Of a DNA stretch of 64,000 nt, positions 24,237 to 34,950 are shown piece by piece. The stretch comes from Macrolepiota albuminosa. Lineage: Eukaryota > Basidiomycota > Agaricomycetes > Agaricales > Agaricaceae. The notes beneath the pieces were generated by a model. That model ran no database searches, was not told the origin of the DNA, and was given only the letters and a program-made list of their open reading frames with translations. Location of the stretch: the NCBI GenBank assembly GCA_027475525.1, contig JAMWFC010000116.1, forward strand, positions 1,425,826 to 1,489,825, given 5' to 3'. The translations under genes and the position numbers were made by a program. Numbering within the stretch: the first letter of the stretch is position 1; each line of letters opens with the position of its first letter.

Positions 24237-25406
24237 CGATGCGATAATTGGGATTAATTGGACAAGTCAGGAATTGAACGTGCATCTACAAATAAGTCGG
24301 TATTTGCCGGGTGGCAGGCAGATGACTGAGAAAATCCGGAATTTTGTCGGATACTATGGAGACCAAGACTGTTTTCAGGGATGGTGTTCAGCAGATTTCT
24401 ATGAGCCAATGTAGTGAATCGATAATCCTGCTGTCTACATGGACGGCTCCTACGCATACAACCGTGACTTGAGTACCGGGGCGCAGCAGCTATGGATGAG
24501 CGGATATAAAGAAACTGAGCTTGTTACGTGCGGAGACAGGCAGTGGCGTGTACTCGTGAGGTACATATATGTTGATATGATATGTCGTTCCTCCATCAAG
24601 CAACGTGCGGAGACAGGCAGTGGCGTGTACTCGTGAGGTACATATATGTTGATATGATATGTCGTTCCTCCATCAAGCATGTTTCATTCTATCCACTCAA
24701 GTATTCTTATGGTACCACGCAACTCATTGTTGATCATTCAGAGGAACCACAGATTTGTCAGCGCTTGCCAAGGTACCTGTGGAATCCAGTGTCGAGGCAG
24801 GCAAAAGTTGTACCTAATATACCCTAAGAATGCTGAAAAATTTAAGCATTGTGTTGAAAACTGTAAACGCAGACCTACCTCAGAAAAACCCCAGAAGCAT
24901 GTAACGACGACAACCGAAGACCATACAGTAGGTCTTCGGTCAAGCGATCAGAACTTGATCGCAAAGATGAGGTGGCAGTGCTTGGCTGTCCGCAGAGACG
25001 CGTTTCGAGACCATCCTTACTTGAACTACCATTTCGTTCCTCGAACTCTTTCGAATTTTCTCGATACCTACGCTCTCTTACATCCTCGCGTGTTCTTCAT
25101 GTCTCAGACAGTCTACTCTAGCGATAGCTCCTCGAGCGCAGTTCCGGCCACTAGGCGGCGCCCCACTCAAATTAGTCATGAGTAGGAATACGGTGTCCGT
25201 GTGCACAGGTCGACGTGTCGAGGGCCTGCACAGCCGCCATGATCAAACAATGACTCTCCTCTGCATTTTCATTTTATCATATCCACACATAGCGTAAAAC
25301 TGGGAAATAAATTGACCGAGGCGTCGGGGATGAAGGCAGTCAAGACCACTCACTAATCTATGTAGATAACGTCGTCGTATACGATGAAAGTAGACACAAA
25401 TCAACT
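24237..25406. other. intergenic, no gene firmly supported
   Basis: A 168-codon plus-strand frame (24679-25185) starts inside a 77-bp duplication and has no recognisable domain. It could be a small gene but I would not annotate it without expression data. Confidence 0.4.
24526..24679. repeat. 77-bp exact tandem duplication, intergenic
   Basis: 24526-24602 recurs at 24603-24679. Confidence 0.97.
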
Positions 25407-25480
25407 GGCCGACTAGCTCAGTTGGTTAGAGCGTCGTGCTAATAACGCGAAGGTCTTGGGTTCGATCCCCACGTTGGCCA
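25407..25480 (+). tRNA. tRNA-Ile (anticodon AAU)
   Basis: A complete 74-nt cloverleaf. The acceptor arm GGCCGAC pairs with GTTGGCC (one G-U), with discriminator A. The D arm is TAGCTCAGTTGGTTAGAGCG. The anticodon stem TCGTG/CGCGA closes the loop CTAATAA, so the anticodon is AAT (Ile, inosine at the wobble position once modified). The T arm contains GGTTCGATCCCC. No intron. Confidence 0.95.
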
Positions 25481-25948
25481 CTTAAGTTCCCGGGTGTAAT
25501 TTTTTTCCGCTACGCAATCTGTTTCGCAGCCAATTGGCTGCACTCAACGATTCTTCTTTACCGGTGACGTCGGAGGAAACCTCGGGAAGCCCACTAAGGT
25601 CTGTCCCAACTCCGACACTAGGAGATACATATACACGTAATGGCACAATACAAAACTTCTCTACGGGAGTGGCGTGGTGGGTAAGTACCAACGAACGAAT
25701 GAATATAATACGCTACCAGCCCTGACGCTCGGGTCATCTTCGACGATACTCCCTTCGGATTGCACCACTTACCTAGAGAGTGGTCGTCGAGGGGTCTCAC
25801 CTGCGGCCTCTCTCTGGTATCTAGATAACCGTACTAACAATTGGTTGCATAAAAACCTTGTTTTGATTGCCCTCTCTTTCGCACAAAACAAAACCAGCCA
25901 GGGGACCAAAAGTAAAGAGATACGAGACCAGCCTAATTTATCTCGACC
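25481..25948. other. spacer between two tRNA genes
   Basis: The tRNA-Ile and tRNA-Ala genes face each other across 468 bp. I see no protein gene here; open frames on both strands are short and overlap each other. Confidence 0.5.
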
Positions 25949-26042
25949 TGGACACACCCGGAATTGAACCGGGGACCGCCCGCAGAGTTTGAATTGCCTG
26001 GAAATGCTAAGCGGGCGTGATAACCAACTACACCATGTGCCC
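25949..26042 (-). tRNA. tRNA-Ala (anticodon AGC) with a 20-nt intron
   Basis: On the minus strand GGGCACA pairs with TGTGTCC. The third pair is G-U, the G3:U70 identity element of alanine tRNA, and the discriminator is A. The D arm is closed by GTG/CAC. The anticodon stem is CCCGC/GCGGG with loop TTAGCA(intron)T, giving anticodon AGC. The T arm is CCCGG-TTCAATT-CCGGG. A 20-nt intron begins one base after the anticodon, the canonical position for nuclear tRNA introns. Confidence 0.93.
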
Positions 26043-26234
26043 TTATCACTGCCTCAAGCCCTCAAGACCTCAAAGACCACTTGCCCGCACACGCGACACA
26101 CTCTCTAAGGATTCAAACGAATTTCAAACGACACTAAGAACCATAAGCCAAAGAAAAAAAAACAAAGGACGAAAACCATAACCATAACCAAAACAAAAAA
26201 ACCAAACGACGTTAACCCACACATTCTAAAAAAA

Positions 26235-29200
26235 TCATCTCGAGGTTATCTCTTGTCCTTCAGGACCCCACTTCCATCTCTTAACCTGCACGATCCACTC
26301 GGTCCTCGCATCCACATCCACATCCACATCCCCATTCACATTCGCATCGACACCAACACCACCAACACCAACACGCACATCCATCTCCTCGCTCATCGTA
26401 TCCGTCACATACACGCCCTCCTTTGCGAACCTAAACATGTCCTCCCCAAGGTTCCGCTGCAGCGTCTGCAGCATCAACTGCTTCGGCTTCCCCCCACCCG
26501 CGTCGGCGTCGGCGTCTAGTGGCGTCGTGGGAGGCGAGGACGGCACGAGCGCGTTCGGGACATCATCACTATTAGCCGCGTTCTCGTCACCGGTATTATC
26601 CACCGCATCCGTCGACCCAATCCCAATCCTCGCCTTTTTATCATCCAGATACCCGCGCGTCAAAAGCTCAGGGCTGTCTCCAAGCGGCAAAAACACCGAT
26701 TTCGGCACGGCGGTGGTGGGGGCAGGGACAGGGACAGGGACAGACGACAAAGGCATAGGCATAGGCACAGGCATAGACTGGGGCTCTCCACACGCGCCCT
26801 CGACGACCTCCTCAATCTCCACATCAAGCACCAACGAAACATCATACTCCACAAACAGCGTGCCGATGCACGGCGAGAGCAGGTAGCGCTCCTTCGCCGT
26901 CTCGAGGATGACAGAGCGGACAGGCGGGAGCGCAGCGTCGATGTTGAGCGCCGGGTCGACCGCGCGCGGGTCAATCTTTCGTTTCTTCCTCGGCGGGGGG
27001 TGCACAAACGACGACACCGGCGGGGGGAACAGCACGTCGTGCAGAACCTCTGGATCGAATTTAAACCTGTGCCACATCAACAACATGAGCACGACCGCGT
27101 AGGAAAAGAAAAGAGAAAGAGAAAGAGACTACGCACCCGGCTTGGATGTCGCCCGCAGGCCCGACTCCAAACGTCACAGTCTGCACATTCATCTGCGCGT
27201 CTTCCTCCGGATCGCAGTGGTACGTCGCGTCGTTGACGTCGACTTCGGGACGTTCGACGATCGTCTCCAGCGTTGTCGCGTTAGGCAGCCGGCGGCGGTG
27301 ATACGTTGGCCAGTCCCAGCCTCTGCGGCGCTTGCGACCCGCGACGCACGAGACAACCGGCCGCTCAGACGCCAACGTCGTCGTCGTCGCCGACGGCAGC
27401 CCAACGACATTCGCACGCCGCTCATGATACTCTGCCAACCTCTGTTTTCGACTCCTAAGCCCCCTCAGCGCCGTCGACTTTCCCTTCTAAACAAAAAATC
27501 AAAATCAGCGACAAAAATCAAAAGAGCCTCGCTCGACCCGACCCGACTCACCTCGACAAACTGGAACCCCACAATCTCAATCGCACTGCCATCATGCCCA
27601 GCTCCCCACCCCGCACTGACCAGACCCCGCCCATCATCCTCCTCCCCCACGTCCGCAGCCGCAGCCACAGCCACAGCCTCACACCTCTCACCAAACCCCC
27701 CCGAAAACCTCCCAACAACCTCTTCCCTGCCCCAACCAACGCCCTGGGCATCCGGCCCGTCCGCTCCGACACACCTCAAAACCCTCAGCTCAACCTTGGC
27801 GTCCCTCCCGGCCTGCCGGGCGCTCCTGGCGCCGCTCCACGTGACCCAGCCCGCGTGCACAGCACACAGAAACACGTCCGAGTCGTCGGTGTATATCCGG
27901 CGGCGGCGGCGGACAGAAGGGGAGGATGGTCCGGGGCGGCCGGGGGTGCCCCCGCCCCAGATGCGGAGAGGCCGTGCGGGGCGCGAACGCGGGATATGTG
28001 CGTTTGGAATGACGATCGTCAGACGCGTCTCTGTGTCGACGGTGTACGGCGACGGCGACTCTGGGGCGGTCTGGAGCTTGGGCGTGGATGATTGAGAGTC
28101 GAGTTTTTCCTTGTCGTCAGGCCGCGTTTCCTGTGCGGTGTCTAGGTCTGCCTTTTCGCCTGCGACATGATCTTCAGGACCTGGAAGATCAAAGAAATAA
28201 GGAAAGGGGACATTAGGCCACACAAAGGACCCGAGATGGAGGCACACTCTGGCTCTGACTTGTTCGTCCTTGGGAATCTCCTCGACCTGGATGGGAACTG
28301 GCAGTGGCCTCCTCGCACGCCAATCCCACGCGGCAGGGGGGATGGGTACGGGGCGGTCCTCGTAATAGACTTCGCCCTCGGGCGGGGGGTAGCCCATGCG
28401 CTCGTACGGGTACGCAGAGGGGTTGGGGTACTCTGGGCCTGGAGGCGGATGGAGAGGCGGCGGCGGCGGTGGCGGTGGCGGTGGCGGGACGGCAGAATGG
28501 CCTGGCCACCAGGGTGCACGGTTCGGAATGTCCATCTCACGCTCGAGGTCGTCTTTCGAGCGTTTGGAAGGAGGTGGTTCGACACGCTGGGCCTCCCTTT
28601 CTCGCTCTCTGTCCTTTTCTCGTTCACGTTCACGTTCACGTTCGCGTTCGCGATCTCGTTCTCGTTCTCGTTCCTTGTCTCTTTCTCTTTCTCTTTCTTT
28701 TTCTTTCTCTTTTTCTCGTTCTCTTTCACGTTCGCGTTCGCGTTCACGCTCCCGTTCGCGCTCCTTCTCACGGTCTCGTTGCTCCCTCTCGCGCTGTTCC
28801 CTGGGCACGGGGGAGCCGATTCTGCTGCCTGGACCAGCAGAGGTAGTGACAAACTGTGTGTGAAACTTGTTCTGGTTCGCATACTGTTTCTGGACATGTG
28901 GGGGAGCGAGAGCGAGAATGGGGAGTTCCTGGCGGGGCGGGAGACCCGGGCCGACTATTGCAGGGGGCGATGGGGCATAGGGAGGCTGGGGCTTGAGGTG
29001 ATGGGGAATGGGAGTCGGGGGAGCGAGGTGGATGGGACGGTCGCGGTCGTTTCTCTTGTAAGTAGGATAGCGGTCAATGTAGTCTCGGTCTCTGGGCCAG
29101 TCGCGGTCACGGGGGCGGTCGTCGGGGTAGGCGAGAGCGGGATTCGAGGCGACGGGCGGGATGGGCGCACGTGAGGTGTTTGGGGGCGGACGGTTGTCAG

Positions 29201-29537
29201 GCCCCCAGACAGCGGGAGCACCGCCACTGGGCTCAAGGCGGAGGGACGCCATGGCCGGGGACGGGGGCGGGGGCGGCAGACGGTGGTGGGTGCTGGGGGA
29301 CGCGGCTGGCGGGGCGGCGGCGGCGGGGCCGGGGCCGGGGGCGGGGTAGAGGGCCGGGCTGGGAGGCGGTGGTGGGCGAGGGCGGGGCGTTGGCGCGGGG
29401 GGAGCGGGGGGTTGCGGGCCGGGGAAGGGCGCCCAGGAGGAGGAGGAGGGCAGACGTTGCCATGGGGCGGGGGCGGGGTTGTCGGGGGGCTGGCGGCGGT
29501 CGGACGGCGAGTCCTGCAGGAGGTCTGCGACGTTCAT
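26235..29537 (-). CDS. RXT3: Rxt3-domain protein, histone deacetylase complex subunit
   Basis: Three exons (27552-29537, 27137-27486, 26066-equivalent third exon 26235-27066) join in frame to 1055 residues. The start is taken at MNVADLLQDSPSDRRQ (29537), not the upstream in-frame ATG at 29558. Order: a long Pro/Gly/Ala-rich region, an Arg/Glu repeat coiled region (28600-28800), a polyproline run, then the Rxt3 domain: HLGSFVWPNVPFPYFFDLPG near 28190-28250, DVFLCAVHAGWVTWSGARSA and VSAGWGAGHDGSAIEIVGFQ near 27560-27900. A positively charged tail (RSRKQRLAEYHERR) follows. Yeast Rxt3 belongs to the Rpd3L deacetylase complex, so a nuclear role in repression is likely. The codons are strongly GC-rich, which creates long shadow frames on the other strand. 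Confidence 0.85.
28600..28800 (-). repeat. Arg/Glu-coding low-complexity repeat within RXT3
   Basis: On the plus strand this is a run of CTC/CGTT/CTTT words. On the minus strand it encodes alternating Arg, Glu and Lys for about 65 residues, forming a highly charged helix. It is in frame with RXT3 and prone to length variation. Confidence 0.85.
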
Positions 29538-29624
29538 GAGGGGAGGAAGCAAAAACAAATGATGCCATCAATAAAAGTTAATTACAAGTCACTAATCCTA
29601 GTATCACTAATTCCAATCTCTTCA
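29538..29624. other. short RXT3-gatA intergenic region
   Basis: Only 87 bp lie between the gatA stop and the RXT3 start, both genes on the minus strand. The word ATTACAAGTCACTAAT occurs twice (29581 and 29624). Confidence 0.6.
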
Positions 29625-31449
29625 TTACAAGTCACTAATTCCTTCTCCTACTAGAAACACAATCTCTTCATTCCCCCACCCACCAACCACACTCATACCA
29701 ACAGGCCAGCCCTCGCCTGCCACCGGCACACTCAGCGCAGGCAGTCCCCCCAACGACGCCCCCACCGTCAGCACATCCTGCACGTACCCCTCCGCGCCCT
29801 GTCCCTCGCCCATCCCCGGCGCCGTCCCCACCGCCGACGCATGCACCAACACATCCACTCCGCCGTCTCCCAACACACGCCCAAAGTCCCGACGCACCAG
29901 CTCCCGCACCCTCTGCGCCTGCAAAAAGTAATTGTCCATCTTGCCCGCACTCAGCGAGTACGTCCCAAGCAGTATCCGCCGCTGCACTTCAGGCCCGAAC
30001 CCCGCAGTCCGCGTCCACGCGTACCTCTCCCCTGCAGTCCCCGTCGGCCCACTTGCGTTCAGCCCTGTCCCATTTCAGCACATACAGCAATACCCAACCA
30101 CAGCACGCACCATACTCCACACCATCGTATCTCGCCATGTTACTGCTCGCCTCTGCACTCGCAAGCACATAGTACGCACTCAGCGCGTACTTTGTGTTTT
30201 CCAGCGACACCGGCACAAGCACTGCTCCGCGCTCCTTCAAGCCCCGCAGTGTCCTCTTCACCAACCGCAAAACATCCTCTGTCATTTCCCGCGGGAAATA
30301 TTCCTGCAAAAATTCAATTCACGCCTCGTTTGTCAATCAACGCCTCTCCTCACCTGCGGCACACCAACCCTCACTCCATCCAACCTCCCCGAGCCCCTCT
30401 TCAGCCCTAGCTCATCCACCCGCCGTCGCCACCGCCCCCTCGCCCCCTCCCGCCTCTCCACAGACGCAGACGTCGGGTCCCTCGCATCATGCACATCAAG
30501 CACCCCAAACACCTCCCTCACGCTCTCGATATCCCTCCCAAAGATCCCCACACAATCCAAACTATCCGCAAACGACACCACGCCCCATCTGTAGTACACA
30601 CCTCTCAGTACACACAAAAAGGCAAAAAGGCAGAGACAGACGCACCGCGAAAGAAGGCCATACGACGGCTTGAGGCCTACGATCCCGCAGTACGACGCCG
30701 GCAGCCGCGTCGACCCCCCCGTGTCCGTGCCTAGCGCTCTGAACCAAGCTACTTATGCATCACGAGAGAAAAAAAATCGCCGCACTTACACTCGACACAT
30801 CCCCGACGCGACAGCCGCCGCGCTCCCACCCGAACTGCCCCCCGCGACCCGCGCTCCCTCCAACACATCCGCCGTCCATGTCCCCGTCCCCGTCGCTGGC
30901 GTACAGTACGGGTTAACCACGGGCCCGTGCGCAGAGTACACATTCATCGACCTTTATAGTTTTTATTTAGCTACCTTGTCGTAATCCTACCATTCTCAAT
31001 GAATAAAATAAGAAGAAAAAAAACCCACCCCATCCCAAATTCATCGCAGTTCGTCTTGCCGATTATATCTGCGCCATGAACGCGCAAGAGTCGTACGACC
31101 GTCGCGTCGTACCCCGGCTCGAAATCTACCCACAACCTCTCAAAAAACACACACACACGAAACAGAACAGAACAGAAGAGACCCACGTACCTCGTAACAT
31201 CCGCGACGAGCACCCCGTCGGCATATCTCTTGTGCATATATTATCCTTGACCGCAACCGGCCACCGCGCGATCGCACTCTCCCGTCCCGTTGTCGTGTTC
31301 GCGTTCGCGTTCACGCTCGCGCCGGCAGGCACCGCCGAAGTACGCACAAACGCATTCACATACGCATTATGCTCCATTATACGCCGACGACACGCATGGC
31401 TATCGAGCGCCAGCGAGGCCTCCCTCAGCGTGCGCGCGGATATTCGCAT
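29625..31449 (-). CDS. gatA: glutamyl-tRNA(Gln) amidotransferase subunit A, mitochondrial (amidase family)
   Basis: Seven exons on the minus strand (31191-31449, 31029-31125, 30790-30951, 30646-30738, 30354-30588, 30111-30303, 29625-30064) total 1479 nt, giving 492 residues. The amidase signature is complete: the catalytic Lys in VAVKDNICT (about residue 68), the [12 protein letters not shown] loop (about 156-167) and the Ser nucleophile in [10 protein letters not shown] (about 182). Upstream [12 protein letters not shown], then GLKPSYGL, and the C-terminal [16 protein letters not shown] are GatA features. The protein hydrolyses glutamine and passes ammonia to mischarged Glu-tRNA(Gln). In fungi this happens in mitochondria (yeast Her2). 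The N-terminus is basic but short, so targeting is inferred. Confidence 0.92.
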
Positions 31450-31487
31450 ATGTCAAAGTTGAGGTTGAATTATGTATAGTTATCCTT

Positions 31488-32007
31488 CACTGGGTGCAGG
31501 GAATGATATTTTTTTTTGGCAAAACAATGTAAAAACACAGTTAAAATAATCCAATTAATTTTTAAAACTTTACTTGAATATTTCTGTCAAAACTATAGAC
31601 AAAATATTGTAACCAAATTTTGAGTGGTACTTGGTCTGATGCACTGGGTATAGACAATGATATTCTTTTGCAAAATAATATAAAAACACAGTAAAAACAA
31701 TCCAATTAATTTCAGAATTTTATTTGTATATTTCTGTCAAAACTATAGAAAAAAATATTCTAACTGAACTTGAAAGAATAAGAGAACAAATTGCCACAAG
31801 AAGCTTACTCTGGTTCTTAGGCTCAAGAATATAGTCCTCTCCAATGCATTTGAGAGCATCAGACCAAGTATCATCTGAAGTTTGGTTACAATATTTTTTT
31901 CCATAGTTTTGACAGAAATATACAAATAAAGTTTTATAATCAATTGGATTATTTTCACTGTGTTTTTACATTGTTTTTCCAAAGAACATCATTCCCTGCA
32001 TCCAGTG
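31488..32007. mobile_element. AT-rich element with about 155-bp terminal inverted repeats (MITE-like)
   Basis: It starts CACTGGGTGCAGGGAATGAT (31488) and ends with the reverse complement of CACTGGATGCAGGGAATGAT (32007). The inverted similarity extends about 155 bp inward on both sides, including the words AAAACACAG and TTTCTGTCAAAACTAT. A further copy of the left end starts at 31642, nested inside. There is no open frame of note, so if mobile it is non-autonomous. I could not define a target-site duplication. Confidence 0.7.
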
Positions 32008-32024
32008 ATGCTCTCAAATGCATT

Positions 32025-32515
32025 CACTGGGTGCAGGGAACAATGTTTTTTTTTTTAGCAAACAATGTAAAAAAATGGTAAAAATAATCCAAATAGTTTC
32101 AAAATTTTATTTAAATATTTCTGCCAAAAACATCGAAAAATTTCAATAGTATTTGTAATAGAATTTGAATAGAAATAAAGAAAAAAGTTATGATATTTAT
32201 CAATTATTCTAAACAATGTCTTTATAATATTTTGAGCTAGAAAATAGAAAGAATATTTTAGCACTGGATGCAGGGAATGATGTTTTTTTTAGCAAACAAT
32301 GTAAAAACATGGTAAAAATAATCCAAATAGTTTTAAAATTTTATTTAAATATTTTTGTCAAAAAAATTGAAAAAAATATTGTAATTAAACTTAAAATGGT
32401 ATTTCAATGATATTTGTAATACAATTTAAATAGAAATAAAGAAAAAAATTATAGTATTTATTAATTATTCTAAACAATGTCTTGATGATATTTTGGGCAG
32501 AGAAGTTGAAAGAAT
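32025..32515. repeat. two direct AT-rich units related to the MITE-like ends
   Basis: The units begin with CACTGG at 32025 and 32262 and are about 237-250 bp each. They share TGCAGGGAA near the start and TTCTAAACAATGTCTT near the end. The first 100 bp of each resemble the terminal repeats at 31488. Confidence 0.7.
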
Positions 32516-32787
32516 ATTTTAATGTCAGGAAGATTACTTCTATAAGGAAAAAGAAAAAAGTATTGAATCAATCCAAGTCGGCCTTCTTAGCCAGGAAAGT
32601 CCCTACATGCTGACCTTGTGAGGGTGCCCCAGCAGGCACTAGTTGCCTGCTTCCTCCTTTGTGGCTACTACAATGCTCATAGTAGTTAGCAGTCTTAAGG
32701 AACTGCTTATATCTTATGGCATACAGCACAAACTCCTCAACATCATTAATATCTGAGGACAACCTGTCTTTACGTATCAGGTAGCAG
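32516..32787. other. short unassigned stretch before the LTR cluster
   Basis: A 64-codon minus frame (32568-32762) lacks a recognisable domain. It could be a transposon remnant. Confidence 0.35.
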
Positions 32788-33725
32788 TAATAGGACCCTA
32801 TACAGGATCAGCACATTAACGGCAGACTACAGCAACATGGCACCAGCTCAGGATACCTTAGCGTGCATTAATTAATCAATTTTGGCAATATTTGATGGCT
32901 GTGCATGGCAAAAAGCAGATCTGATCAATAATAGCGCCAATGGCAGACAGAATGACAGCTGACAAATGGCATCAATCACTGACGACAGTGCTTAGTGAGA
33001 AGACTAATGATTTATCAAAACTGATAGACAGCTTGGCGTTTGACCTTGGCGTCTGACATTGCTTAGTGCCTTGATTTGGCACCTGACTTCACTTAGTATT
33101 TTGAACAGACAGAAGGTTGATGGATTGATGGTTTAGCGTCGTGATCCGCCACCTGGCGTTGCTAAGCATGTTGAATGGACAGTAGAAATCTGAAACCGTT
33201 GGAGCTACCCCATAATTTTATCAAGTTTGCTGTACTTTGGTGTCATTAGTTACTTGGTGATGGTGAACTCCTTGTAGTATAAAAAGTACTTACTGACTTG
33301 TGCATAAGGATTAGAACAGAGTTTCCTGCCCCACGTACTCTAGTCTCCCTTACAGTTTAAGTCTCGTTTATGGTCGGCGACGTCAAAGTAATCGGCAGTT
33401 GCAGACTACCGCTAGCCAACAACATACTCGTGCCTTGTATCTATGGCAGGCATTGACATCACTTAGACTTTGCTAAGCTTTCCGTATTCTTGCCACTCAC
33501 ATTGCTGTGTCCACTTACTGCTTCTTCCATAGGCACTTTTTATCTTAGCGCTTGACACTTGCCAACTCCCTTCCCAACTTTTACCTTATTTTTCTTATTT
33601 TTACAGGCACGTTCTTTGGGACCTGCCTGGGACTCTTCTCAACACTTTAAGCACACCCAACACATGCTTGTGGCTTGGTAACACTATTTCTACATTTGTT
33701 ACTGACCAAACTTTGGGCGTCATCA
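32788..33725 (+). mobile_element. solo LTR, family B, inverted relative to the neighbouring LTR
   Basis: The unit begins TAATAGGACCC (a changed TGATAG) and ends GGCGTCATCA. It is flanked by the 4-bp direct repeat GCAG (32784-32787 and 33726-33729). It is the reverse complement of the element 1 LTR at 33776-34780 over almost its whole length, with many substitutions. No internal sequence adjoins it, so it is a solo LTR. Confidence 0.8.
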
Positions 33726-33775
33726 GCAGTACATGTCTGCTGGGATTCCATCCAAGAATGTTTCAAGCATAGTAT

Positions 33776-34780
33776 TGATGACGCCCAAAGTTTGGTCAGC
33801 AACAAATTAAGCGATGACATTACTGTACCAAAAACTTGCGTTGGGCGTGCTTGTTGTGATGTGGAGAGTCCTGGGCAGGTCCCAGAGAACGCGCCTATGA
33901 AAATAAAGTAAAGTCAGAAAAAGTCGGCAAGTGTCAAGCGCTAAGGTAAAAGCACCTATGAAAGAAGTGGTAAGTGAACATGGCAACGTAAGTGGCAAGA
34001 GCACTGTAAGCTTAGCAAAGTCTAAGCATCAATAATGCCTGCTGTAGCTGCAAGGTGTGAGTATGTCAAGGATTAGCGAGAGTCTGCAACTGCCAATGAC
34101 TTCGACGTTGCTGACCATAAATGAGATTTGGACCATAAGGGAGACTAGAGTAAGGGGAGCAGGAAACTCTGTTCTTCTCTGGTGTATGTACAAGTTGGTA
34201 AGTACTTTTATACTACAATGAGTTCACCGTCGCCAGTGACTGATAATGCCAAAGTGCAGTAAACTAGAAAGTTTTATAGGGGTAGCTCCAATGGTTTCAG
34301 ATCTCTACCGTCCATTCAAGACCCTTAGCGGCCCCAGGCAGCAGATCACAACACTAAACCATCAATTCATCACCCTTCTGTCTGTCAAAATACCTAAGCG
34401 ATGTCAGGCACCAGATCGAGGCGCTAAGCGGTGTCAGATGCCAAAGTCAAACGCCAAGCTGTCCATCAGTTTTTGATAGATCATCAGTCTTCTTTCCAAG
34501 CGCTGTCATCAGTGACTGATGCCATCTGTCAGTTGTCATTCTTGCTGCCATCACTGCTATCATTGATCGGATCTGCTTCTTGCTGTGCGTGGCTGTCAAA
34601 TATTGCCAAAATTGGTTAATTAGCGTGCACTAAGGTGTCTCAAGCCAGTGCTGTGTTGCCGTGGCCTGCCGATGATGTGCTGATCCTGTATGGGGTTCTA
34701 TCATCTCCCCCCAACTGAAAAATTGACTGGTGTTGCCGTGGCCTGCCGATGATGTGCTGATCCTGTATGGGGTTCTATCA
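33776..34780 (-). mobile_element. left (3') LTR of Ty3/gypsy element 1
   Basis: On the plus strand it runs from TGATGACGCC to GGTTCTATCA. The element is in minus orientation, so this is its 3' LTR. It is about 928 bp once the 77-bp duplication at its right end is discounted. The purine tract that primes plus-strand synthesis lies immediately inside (34781-34790). The left flank of 4 bp is GTAT; the matching right flank is outside or destroyed. Confidence 0.8.
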
Positions 34781-34806
34781 TCTCCCCCCAACTGAAAAAT
34801 TGACTG
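34653..34806. repeat. 77-bp exact tandem duplication across the LTR edge
   Basis: 34653-34729 recurs at 34730-34806, duplicating the last 51 bp of the LTR together with the polypurine tract. Confidence 0.97.
34781..34790 (-). promoter_or_regulatory. polypurine tract of element 1
   Basis: The minus strand reads TGGGGGGAGA directly followed by the LTR start TGATAG. A purine run abutting the 3' LTR is the plus-strand primer of LTR retrotransposons and fixes the orientation of the element as minus. Confidence 0.8.
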
Positions 34807-34950
34807 TCCTCAGTCACCAAATATGGTTACCGTTACCATTTTTGTGACAAGTGGTCTGTGTGTTCTTGAGATTTTGTTTATAGTCCTGGCACGTAAGTCT
34901 GGACTTTGTTTCTTCTCCCCATCTTTACCTGGCGCTCTAAAACCAAAAAA

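Noticed and set aside
24679..25185. 168-codon plus-strand frame near the tRNA genes
   Set aside because: Begins at the edge of a 77-bp duplication, no domain, no splice structure; left unannotated.
26253..29654. Many long plus-strand frames over RXT3
   Set aside because: Shadows of a GC-rich minus-strand gene; compositions are mirror images of its Arg/Glu and Pro tracts.
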